From: Paulinella micropora
Taxonomy: Eukaryota; Cercozoa; Imbricatea; Euglyphida; Paulinellidae
NCBI GenBank assembly: GCA_019918135.1
Contig: WBZZ01001190.1
Span: 149,001-213,000, forward strand
Length of the DNA: 64,000 nucleotides
Direction of reading: 5' to 3'
Positions 57,350 to 64,000 of the stretch are shown in pieces; within the stretch, counting starts at the first letter, position 1, and each line of letters opens with the position of its first letter. The notes below the pieces were generated by a model, which saw only the letters and a program-made list of their open reading frames with translations, had not been told where the DNA came from and searched no databases. Position numbers and translations under genes: made by a program.

Positions 57350-58440
57350 TGAGTGGGGTGCAACTGGTGGTTACGTCCTATCAGCTGAACCCAGATGGCA
57401 GCACGGGGGCTGTGCGAGAGAAGTTAGCATTGACGGCGCCAGAAGTCGCAGAGGGTGTAAGTATAGACAAGCTAAAAGAAAAGCTGAGGTTAGGTAATAA
57501 AGTTTGTCTGCGTCAATCGGACACACCCGTTACGTGGTGTGAGCACCGCGGGAAAGCCGTCATCCCAGACTGGTGGAGCGATACAACAAACGGGCAACAC
57601 GTTGTCCCGCTTGAGCTGCGGAGCTACACGTATGAAAAAAAGGAGTTTGGCCTGGCTGGTGGGTGGCAGGTGGCAGTTACGATTGCGCAACACAAGTATT
57701 TTTCCCAAGACAAACTAGTCAAGGAAAGCTTGCAGCCGTCTATTTCATTTCTGTCGGGAGTGTCAGCGACAGGGGCAAGGCAGCCCCTTGGCGAGGAAAA
57801 CCCGCCGCCAGCGGCGGCGAGATTGTTTGAAGTAGGCTCGCTGTTTAGTAACTCGCCAGTCCGGATTTCACAGAGCATCTTTCACAGGACTGAGCCCTTT
57901 CAGCTTCGGCAAGCGCGGAGTTACTGGACGGCGCTGTCGGAGGCGCTGCAGTACTTGATCGTGGATCGGCAGGGCCCCCCTGCCTGTGGGAACAGAAGGC
58001 TGCAAGAGTTGTTCGACTTGGACGAGGAGTTGAGTCTGGCACTGGTTGGACGGCCCCGCATCTTTGCAGCGCCAGTACCCATTTTCTCCTCCTCGGGCAC
58101 TTGGTTGGCCCGCCAGTCTGGGGGCGATGATGATGCCAGTAGTACTACACAGAAGGTGGAGGCCTTTCTGCGGCGGTGGCTGGACTGCTGTGGAATGGTG
58201 TTACCGACAGCCTGGGTGCTGTGCTATGATGATGCTGCTGCGCGCATCATCGAAAGCAGAGCAAAGCGATTGGAGCACTGGTGCACGGTGCTGGGGCCGC
58301 AGGCCGTGCGCTGTGTCATGGCGTGCCTGCGCGAATACGGGATCTCGGCGGAGGTTTTGGCTACCAACGAGCGTTTGAACGCTTGGCTGTCAAGTGCGGC
58401 AAGCCTCCGAAGGAGGTCACCTGCACAAGCTTTTAGCTAA
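57350..58440 (+). CDS. unknown protein, paralog of the 46.4 kb gene
   Basis: 363 residues from the ATG at 57350; the frame is open upstream but only through low-complexity sequence. Shared with 46429-47512: TSYQLNPDGSTG, VCLRQSDTPVTWCEHRGKAV, DWWSDTTNGQ, VPLELRSYTYEKKEFG, KYFSQDK, and the SYWTALSEALQYLIVDRQG helix, then VMACLREYGISAEVL. A C-x2-C pair (CCQYCGDQF) typical of the family's end lies just past the listed stop, near 58540-58570, so the 3' end may be altered. No outside family is recognised. Cys/His conservation hints at a metal site. Confidence 0.7.
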
Positions 58441-58588
58441 GCAAGTTATTGCCCAAGTTACAGACAAGGCCGGCCACGCTAGCTGCGTCCTGCAGAAGCT
58501 TTTGGATGATGCAGAAGCTGCAGGAGCGCCACGAAAGGAGTGCTGCCAATACTGCGGGGACCAATTTTAATATTAAAAAACAAAGCAG

Positions 58589-60022
58589 TTAGATCGTAGC
58601 CGGGGGCGGCTCTACGCCGGGAGGGCACCACAGCGTGCCCCGTTGCTCGCCGGGTCTTGCATAGACATCGGTTCGGTAGTGTTCAAGCTGTTGGCGTAGC
58701 GGTGCAGCTAGCTGCAGCTCTAATTCTGAAATCTGCAGGAGCCAGCGATAAGCGTCCGCGCTCGCCAAGAGCTGGATGCGTTTTCTGACCCGGCGCTCCA
58801 AACTGGATGTTTCGTGGTGATAGGCGTAGAGTCTGATTTGCAGGAGTTTTTTTTTGGGGCCGCCGGCCTTCCAGACGAGGAGCGAGGGCTCCGCCAGTGT
58901 TGCGTGCTCGTTGCGATGCACCCTCACTCTAACCGAGGCTCTCCAGCCGCCATGGAGCCTGGAGCTGCGGAAGATGCATTTGCGAAAGAGCAGTAAGGAT
59001 TTAGTCCAGCTGCAGGGTTGTTGATGGCGCGGGGGTAGCGTGTAACTGGCGGCCAGCTTTTCCGCGCCCACATTCAGGCACTTGGCGGCCCTCTCCCAAG
59101 CCTCTGGGCCAAGGAACAACGTTCCCCGCGAGGTTCTGCTCAGCGCCAGCGCGTCGCGCCCTTCTAAAAATGATCCGACGTGTTGCAGAACATCCATGGG
59201 CAACGCAAAGCCCGAATTCTGCTGGCCCGGTATGTCCAGCAGGCAATAGCCGGAGAGGTATTCGAACCATCTCTGCAACTGCCCATGACTGTAAGTATTG
59301 TCCAAGATTGCTTGTAGCATTTCCATGGCTGAGCCGGGTTTTACGGCGGCGTGCAGTTGGGACTCGACGACTGGCCACGGATCTTTAGGGGGGTTCATGT
59401 GCGAGTAGCTCTTTAAGATTTGGCAGCACTGTCGCGCCTTGAAGAAAAGAGCAAGGGGCTGGCCGCGCCGCCGCAGCCCAGCCTCCTCCACACACCGTGT
59501 TGATAGTAGCTGACAGAAACGCTCCTGCCACGAGTCCAGGTGGAGGGGAGCGACGCGCCTGAACCTTGCCCATTCTTGCAAGCCCCGACGCGCTGCGCTG
59601 GGGGTCGTCTGCAAATCGCAGCCAGGTCCCAACACCTCGAAACGCAACCGTGCAAAGTTGGGTAGCTCGCACTTCTTAAACAAAGTCTCAAGCTCGCTAA
59701 GGCGCCTGCTGTGCCTGCGCAAATTCGTGCCCCCCACCGCCATCACGATCACTTCAAAGTCCTGCTCAAACTGCGCTAGAAAGCCCCTGGGGCGTTCCAG
59801 TGACCATACATCACCGGCTTCGCAAAGCCGGTTCTCGGTCGCAACAAGCTGCCCGCCCCGGCCCTGCGTCAATCGCCGCTTTAGCTCATCGAACGCGGGG
59901 CCTCTTGCATCATCACACTCAGGGATGTGCCAGCTGCGCCCCTCAGTCCCCTCCGCGCCCAGCACCGCACGCGCCAGTGCTACCCAACAGCGATCAGCAA
60001 GCCCCGGCGTGGCCACTACCAC
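58589..60022 (-). CDS. F-box protein with a DUF1152-like N-terminal region
   Basis: 477 residues, start uncertain (GTG at 60022; no nearby ATG). The first part (VVVATPGLADRCW; FEVIVMAVGGTNLRRH; RLRFEVLGPGCDLQT) follows the same order as the DUF1152-like gene at 24655-26243 (VLDVGGDIL; VEVYGPGCDMH). An F-box follows at about residues 270-315: ALPMDVLQHVGSFLEGRDAL, then LALSRTSRG. The C-terminal part is unrecognised and rich in Leu/Arg. An F-box would dock the protein on a host Skp1/SCF ubiquitin ligase, with the front part choosing targets. The N-terminus looks eroded, with a Lys run before it. Confidence 0.6.
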   Translation of the reverse strand: MVVATPGLADRCWVALARAVLGAEGTEGRSWHIPECDDARGPAFDELKRRLTQGRGGQLVATENRLCEAGDVWSLERPRGFLAQFEQDFEVIVMAVGGTNLRRHSRRLSELETLFKKCELPNFARLRFEVLGPGCDLQTTPSAARRGLQEWARFRRVAPLHLDSWQERFCQLLSTRCVEEAGLRRRGQPLALFFKARQCCQILKSYSHMNPPKDPWPVVESQLHAAVKPGSAMEMLQAILDNTYSHGQLQRWFEYLSGYCLLDIPGQQNSGFALPMDVLQHVGSFLEGRDALALSRTSRGTLFLGPEAWERAAKCLNVGAEKLAASYTLPPRHQQPCSWTKSLLLFRKCIFRSSRLHGGWRASVRVRVHRNEHATLAEPSLLVWKAGGPKKKLLQIRLYAYHHETSSLERRVRKRIQLLASADAYRWLLQISELELQLAAPLRQQLEHYRTDVYARPGEQRGTLWCPPGVEPPPATI

Positions 60023-60552
60023 ATGGATCGTGATACCGGCGACGGCGCCAGGTCTACCGCGCTTTTTCTTCTTCTTCAGCGGCTGTGCGGCGGCAAGGAC
60101 ACTGCCCCCCCATCGTCACCCGACTCTCGGCGCCGTCGCTTTGTTGCCGCACAAAAAAGAAAAGACATCCCCCCCCCCTCCCCAAAAAAATGAATCTCAA
60201 GGACAATGGGGAGGTAACAAGAGAGCGGGGAGGGCAGGGGGGGGGGGGGTGCGCCCCCCTCCCCGCCCCTCCCTTCTCCACCTCACACCCCCCTCCCCTC
60301 CTTTTCCCAGCCTCCTTTTTCCGGTCGATTCTGGGGAGCGCCGGTCAGCCCGCTGCCGCGGGCTGGAGGGGGAGCAGGGGGGGTTCGGGGGGCAGCATGC
60401 CCCCCGGCAGCATGCCCCCCGGCGCCTAGTAAAGACATGATTTGCGGTTGCAGAAAGGGAGGCACGCAGCTCTGCAGTTCGGCTTGCAAGCAGTCGGGTC
60501 CTTGCCCCAGCGCCAAGAGCTCAGCCGCCGACCGGGCTTTGGTTGAGCAGAG
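60023..60552. other. spacer with an inverted-repeat element
   Basis: No gene is supported. It contains the end of the F-box gene's 5' region, long C and G runs (about 60170-60300) and an inverted-repeat element copy at 60346-60426. It probably also holds the 3' flank of the MYND gene. Confidence 0.5.
60346..60426 (+). repeat. inverted-repeat element copy with a doubled core
   Basis: CAGCCCGCTGCCGCGGGCTG, then GAGGGGGAGCAGGGGGGGTT, then the core GGGGGGCAGCATGCCCCCC followed by one further GGCAGCATGCCCCCC unit. Intergenic. Confidence 0.85.
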
Positions 60553-61572
60553 CTAAAAAAAAAGGCGTTCTCTCGTGGCAGGCTGTTGCGGCAGTGTGGC
60601 CGTGGCGGGATTTAACCGCACCAAGTCGAGCACCGCCTCTAGCAGGAGCAAGCGGCCTTCCAGCAAGCGATCACTCGACGTTCCCCCCCGCTTGAGCGCG
60701 AGGTGCCTTTGAGGTAGATTCAGGGCCAAGACCGCGGCCATCGCCGGTTGCAACCTGCGACGGCATTGCGCCTTGTGAAAGGCCTGCCAGTGGGCACGTT
60801 GGCAGGCGGCGTTGCAATACATTGAGAGGCGGCAGCGGGAACAGGCCAGCAAGGGCGCGGCCGCGGAATCTGCGCGGGAGCAGCAGGCGCACTCCAGATC
60901 GCGGCTCAACCCGCCCAGCCCGCTGCCATGGGCTGGAAGGGGAGCAGGGGGATTTCGGGGGGCAGCATGCCCCCCGGCAGCATGCCCCCCGGCAGCATGC
61001 CCCCCGGCGCTTCTGCCAATGATAGTGGGTGTGATGCTCTTTTTCCAGAGGACAGACGCGCCTCTGCTGGGCAGGGGCTCGAGCAGTGCTTCAACTACGA
61101 CACAGATGCCAATCTCGGGCGGCACATCCTTGACTTCGGCTTGTAGGAATTTCAGGTGGGGCAGTGCTAGATCTTTCCTGGACATTGCGGCGATGGCGAT
61201 TCCCGGCAAGCTCGGACGCACCGTAGCGAGCAGAAACACGTCGGACATTTTTCTGTCGCGCCGCGCCTTGTCTGCGGTTTCGAGCAGTAAACTACGCGTG
61301 TCTTGGCTGGTTGCGACTTGTTGTAGAAAGGCCACGGCCCGTGCGTGCTGTGCATTCTTCTTGCCCCTTGCAATACAGGCCACTTTGTGCCGAACTGTCC
61401 AATCGGCTTCTTGGCATGCAACACTGCAATAGTAAGCCAGACGGCACTGGGCACATACGCGATATTTGGTTGGAGGTTTCTGGCCGCGGGGCAGTACGCG
61501 CTGCTTCAGCTGCGTGCCCCCACAAGCCGCATTTGCACAGCTATAGAGCGTCACCACGGCTTCGCTCTGCAT
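60553..61572 (-). CDS. protein with two MYND zinc fingers
   Basis: 339 residues from the ATG at 61572; the longer open frame upstream overlaps the divergent gene at 61757 and is low-quality. First MYND-like finger at about residues 10-65: CANAACGGTQ ... YRVCAQCRLAYYCSVACQEA ... HKVAC. Second at about 240-285: CACCSRADS ... LACSRCRLSMYCNAACQRAH ... HKAQC. MYND fingers bind proline-rich partners and are frequent in giant viruses. Between them lies an inverted-repeat element copy that adds about 32 codons (GGHAAGGHAAGGHAAP). Several helices with LLLLEAVLDLVRL close the protein. Confidence 0.85.
   Translation of the reverse strand: MQSEAVVTLYSCANAACGGTQLKQRVLPRGQKPPTKYRVCAQCRLAYYCSVACQEADWTVRHKVACIARGKKNAQHARAVAFLQQVATSQDTRSLLLETADKARRDRKMSDVFLLATVRPSLPGIAIAAMSRKDLALPHLKFLQAEVKDVPPEIGICVVVEALLEPLPSRGASVLWKKSITPTIIGRSAGGHAAGGHAAGGHAAPRNPPAPLPAHGSGLGGLSRDLECACCSRADSAAAPLLACSRCRLSMYCNAACQRAHWQAFHKAQCRRRLQPAMAAVLALNLPQRHLALKRGGTSSDRLLEGRLLLLEAVLDLVRLNPATATLPQQPATRERLFF
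60915..61010 (+). repeat. inverted-repeat element copy with a tripled core
   Basis: CCAGCCCGCTGCCATGGGCTG, then GAAGGGGAGCAGGGGGATTT, then three GGCAGCATGCCCCCC units. It lies inside the MYND gene between the two fingers and is 96 bases long, so the frame is kept. Confidence 0.85.
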
Positions 61573-61756
61573 GACCGGCCGAAACGCACGCTTGTTTCTT
61601 TTTTGGTACTTGCAACCTCTGTGTTCGCCCCGCAACGAGACATGGGGGGGGGGGAGGGGGGGGGGTGTGTGACAAATGAAAGCGGGAGGAGGGGGGGGGG
61701 TGCTCCGCCCCTCCCTCCCCCCTTCTAGTTGTACAAGATCAAGATCATATGGAAGC

Positions 61757-62542
61757 ATGAGTTCATCCTGCTGGTGCTTTGTCTTGCTTCTGGTGCTTTC
61801 TGGTAGGGCGCGGTCTCGAGATTTTTTAGTGAGGTTTGGCAAAGCCGCCTGCTCTTCAGAATCCGGCGCCCGAGTTATCCGCGCGGGCGAGAGTGCTGCG
61901 CTCGGCACCGTAAGCACCAGAGCTATTTTGCAATTGGATGCGATTCTTGAGTTTGAGCTGGAGCCGTCCCTTGGCACTACAAACATGTCTGTCCAAGTTC
62001 GGGGCTGGTGCGGTGGGCAAGACAAGCGGCACTTGTTTGAGTCTGTTGAGCGCTGGGATTTGGCGGAGGCCGAGGCTGTGGGCCTGCCACCGCGCAGAAG
62101 CTTGGGCTTTCCGCTATTGCCGTCCTGTGCAGTGACCCTGGGTCTGTGGGCGGAGTGCAGGCAAGACAATGCCAGCTGCGTGGTGCCGAGTTTCAAGCTC
62201 AGTGCTTCTCAGACGAATCTGTGGGCACAAGACTTGTGGGTCCTGTGCGTGGCCTTGCTGTGTTTGGGTACCCCGGCCTTGTGCGTACCGGCGCTTTTGC
62301 ATACAGTCGATCTATGTTTGGTAGGTTGCAGGCTCTCGTGTTTTTCTAGTGCCTATAGCCTGGCCTCTCAGCACGAAGGCTACAAGCCACAGACTCCATC
62401 CACAGAGCCTGACTCTGACTCTGATTCTGACTATGGCTACGCATTCTTTTTCAGGCTGGCCTTGACGCTACTACTCGTTCTAGGAACGCCCGCACTCGTG
62501 CTTGGCTTGGCTCGCCGCGTGCACTGCAGCGTTGCACATTAG
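61757..62542 (+). CDS. membrane protein with signal peptide
   Basis: 261 residues from the ATG at 61757, which gives a signal peptide (SSSCWCFVLLLVLSGRARS); the frame is open upstream but low-complexity. A beta-rich ectodomain carries several Cys residues and sequons (NMS, NAS). Two hydrophobic regions follow, DLWVLCVALLCLGTPALCVP and FFFRLALTLLLVLGTPALVL, joined by a loop with an SDSDSDY acidic repeat. The two helices share LGTPAL, a possible internal duplication. No family is recognised; it is an envelope or surface protein. AATAAA lies at 62566. Confidence 0.7.
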   Translation: MSSSCWCFVLLLVLSGRARSRDFLVRFGKAACSSESGARVIRAGESAALGTVSTRAILQLDAILEFELEPSLGTTNMSVQVRGWCGGQDKRHLFESVERWDLAEAEAVGLPPRRSLGFPLLPSCAVTLGLWAECRQDNASCVVPSFKLSASQTNLWAQDLWVLCVALLCLGTPALCVPALLHTVDLCLVGCRLSCFSSAYSLASQHEGYKPQTPSTEPDSDSDSDYGYAFFFRLALTLLLVLGTPALVLGLARRVHCSVAH

Positions 62543-62715
62543 TACTACTAGTAAAAAAAAATCATAATAAAATAGAATTTTATATAAAAAGAAAAATTTT
62601 TTAATAATAATGCGCGCGGCATTAACAGAGTCCTGCCCAACAACGAAGAAGCCTTTGTATTACTCAGGGCTCAATTCCTGTCCACCCAAGGGTCGCTCAG
62701 GCAGGCCTCGCGTGT

Positions 62716-64000
62716 TCAGAGGTTGTTAGTGTTGGCGAAGGTCTCTGCGCCGTAGCTTTGGCAGGCGATGCGGGGCAGCTGCCCAAACGTGAAATAGCCA
62801 TACTCCAAAAAGTCCTGGCAGTTCACCAAAAAAAACGCCGGTACGTTCCAGACGCTGAGGTTTTGATTGAAGGAGCAGGCGCCGTCGAAGAGCCAGCGGT
62901 TATTTTGGAAGACTTCGTGTCCCGGCACGAGCGAAGAGACGTTCCAGCCACTGAGCGGCTGGTTGAAAACCCTGGCTCGCTCAAAGATGCTGGTCATCTG
63001 TGTGACGCGCGACATGTCCCAGCCGCTGAGGTCTTGGTTGAAGTCGCGCGTGTTGTAGAAAGCCCGGCTCGCGTACTGCAGGCTGCGGGTGTCCCAGGTA
63101 TTCAGCGGCTGGTTGAATTCGCGTGCGCTGTAGAAGACCTCGGAAAAGCTCTGCACGGCCAAAGTGTCCAGAGCGCTCACGTCCGAGTTGAAGGCGCGCA
63201 TGCCCCGGAAAGCATTCTTCAACGAAGTGGCGCCGGTGGTGTTCCAGTAAAGTGGCTGGTTGAAGGACCACGCACCCCACAGGATGCCCTCGAGGCTGCC
63301 CCGCAGGTTGGCGCCGATGTAGCTGAGGTCGCCCGTAAGGTACGACAGGGCTTTGAACAGGTAGCTGAAGTCGTCGTGTTTGAGGGCGTCGGTGCCCCCC
63401 GTGGGAGCCAAGTACGTCAATGACTCCCTGCTATATCCACTCATGCCAGCGTAAAACAAGCCGTTATGCCAGGGTCGCGCTGGAAAGCTGGGGTACCAGG
63501 ACGAACCTTGGGTCGTGACGCTGACCTGGCCCCAGGAGTACACGGCCTGTATCTTGATGCGATCGTCTGTAAAACTCAGCAGCCCCTCCAGCACGCCCCG
63601 GATGTGCAGAGTGCGCTTGTCGGAGCTGAGGGGGCACGGAGTGGGCGTGGTGCAGCTGGCAACGCCCGGCGCCTGGCTGCAATTAACGAAGCCGTCGCCC
63701 GTGCCAAAGTCTGCTTGGAAGTCGTGCGTCCCCACCGTCAGGCCGTTGCGCCCTGGCACGCCGGGGTCGAGGTAAAGTAACCCGACAGAAATTCCAGAGC
63801 ACCTATAAAGGAGGACCAGGTCGTGGCCGCAGCCCCATAGTCCCGAGAGGCGCTGGCGCCGCGTGCCCTGCAGGGCCTGCACGCAGCCGAGCTGCGTGTA
63901 GCCAGCGGGTGCCGACTTCAGCCAAGCCGATAGGTCGTGGCTGTAGCGAGAGGCACCGCGCAGCAACAGACGGTAGTCGAGCAGCCGCGACGCGTCCCAG
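62716..64000 (-). CDS. BspA-like (DUF285) surface repeat protein, 5' end beyond the window
   Basis: The frame is open to the right edge, so the N-terminus is missing; about 428 codons are visible. At least six repeats of about 24-26 residues of the BspA-like/DUF285 type: FNSDVSALDTLAVQ, FNQPLNTWDTRSLQY, FNQDLSGWDMSRVTQMTSIF, FNQPLSGWNVSSL, FNQNLSVWNVPAFF. The preceding part has LGCVQALQGTRRQRLSGLW and a beta-rich GTHDFQADFGTGDG stretch with paired cysteines (CSQAPGVASCTTPTPC). The repeats are leucine-rich-like and usually surface-exposed. They occur in bacteria, protists and giant viruses and often move by lateral transfer. Confidence 0.85.
   Translation of the reverse strand, partial: WDASRLLDYRLLLRGASRYSHDLSAWLKSAPAGYTQLGCVQALQGTRRQRLSGLWGCGHDLVLLYRCSGISVGLLYLDPGVPGRNGLTVGTHDFQADFGTGDGFVNCSQAPGVASCTTPTPCPLSSDKRTLHIRGVLEGLLSFTDDRIKIQAVYSWGQVSVTTQGSSWYPSFPARPWHNGLFYAGMSGYSRESLTYLAPTGGTDALKHDDFSYLFKALSYLTGDLSYIGANLRGSLEGILWGAWSFNQPLYWNTTGATSLKNAFRGMRAFNSDVSALDTLAVQSFSEVFYSAREFNQPLNTWDTRSLQYASRAFYNTRDFNQDLSGWDMSRVTQMTSIFERARVFNQPLSGWNVSSLVPGHEVFQNNRWLFDGACSFNQNLSVWNVPAFFLVNCQDFLEYGYFTFGQLPRIACQSYGAETFANTNNL

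Noticed and set aside
60553-62196. A 547-codon reading of the MYND gene
   Set aside because: The first 208 codons are antisense to the signal-peptide gene at 61757 and low in complexity. The ATG at 61572 starts just before the first zinc finger.
1-64000. CRISPR array, rRNA or tRNA genes
   Set aside because: The repeats seen lack regular spacers and contain G/C palindromes. I could not find a convincing tRNA cloverleaf or rRNA segment by eye, though a tRNAscan run would be needed to exclude tRNAs.
1-64000. Alternative genetic code
   Set aside because: Genes that look broken might suggest stop reassignment, but whole genes here end normally with TAA, TAG and TGA at their domain ends, and the breaks are of more than one kind.

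Overview
The window looks like part of a large eukaryotic double-stranded DNA virus or, more probably, a virus-derived element that has begun to decay. It is GC-rich and gene-dense on both strands. It is full of G/C homopolymer blocks and carries TATA-like boxes (TATAAAAG type) a short distance before several ATGs. At least one gene has two clear spliceosomal introns, which points to transcription and splicing in a nucleus. The replication genes are viral in type: archaeo-eukaryotic primases (PrimPol/UL52-like) coupled to herpesvirus UL9-like origin-binding helicases, and a transpoviron-type polymerase (TVpol-like) next to a superfamily 3 helicase. I see no major capsid gene, packaging ATPase or B-family polymerase in these 64 kb, so the clade is left open. 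The mixture recalls Polinton-like viruses and transpovirons (TVpol-S3H) and the intron-bearing, nucleus-associated mirusvirus/herpesvirus side (UL9-like).

Layout. 1-5.9 kb: a partial unknown gene, a large family gene (copy A) and a membrane glycoprotein. 6-13.3 kb: a broken partial copy of the origin-binding gene, the intact 1686-residue primase/origin-binding helicase, and a gene fragment. 13.5-17.6 kb: two genes sharing a duplicated head, an origin-like palindrome with a (TA)n centre, and a repeat-rich beta protein. 17.7-29.5 kb: a 7TM-RGS-like gene, two large unknown or kinase-like genes, a glycoprotein, a DUF1152-like gene and a class C GPCR. 29.6-38.3 kb: a long unknown gene, a second glycoprotein of the 4.3 kb family, the TVpol/S3H pair and a repeat array. 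38.5-48.2 kb: an LRR/F-box-like gene, copy B of the large family, a spliced claudin/PMP22-like gene and several unknowns. 48.3-55.5 kb: a second, split version of the primase / zinc domain / helicase set, with a polymerase-like palm fused to the helicase. 55.6-64 kb: Sel1 repeats, an F-box protein fused to a DUF1152-like region, a MYND protein, membrane proteins and a BspA-like repeat protein running off the right edge.

Three themes stand out. Replication modules have been copied and reshuffled: at least two full sets, a TVpol-S3H pair, and two partial copies. There is an unusual signalling and membrane set: a periplasmic-binding-protein/7TM class C receptor, an AtRGS1-like 7TM-RGS protein, a claudin-like four-helix protein and several signal-peptide glycoproteins. 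A short inverted-repeat element (about 78 bp) sits inside coding sequence at several places, in one case with a precise 26-codon in-frame insertion judged against a paralog.

About eight to ten of the roughly forty genes look broken, most of them about once, while many neighbours are whole. That fits a young fossil or an endogenised copy better than an active virus, although sequence errors in homopolymers could explain some of it. All homology statements come from reading motifs by eye; no search was run.
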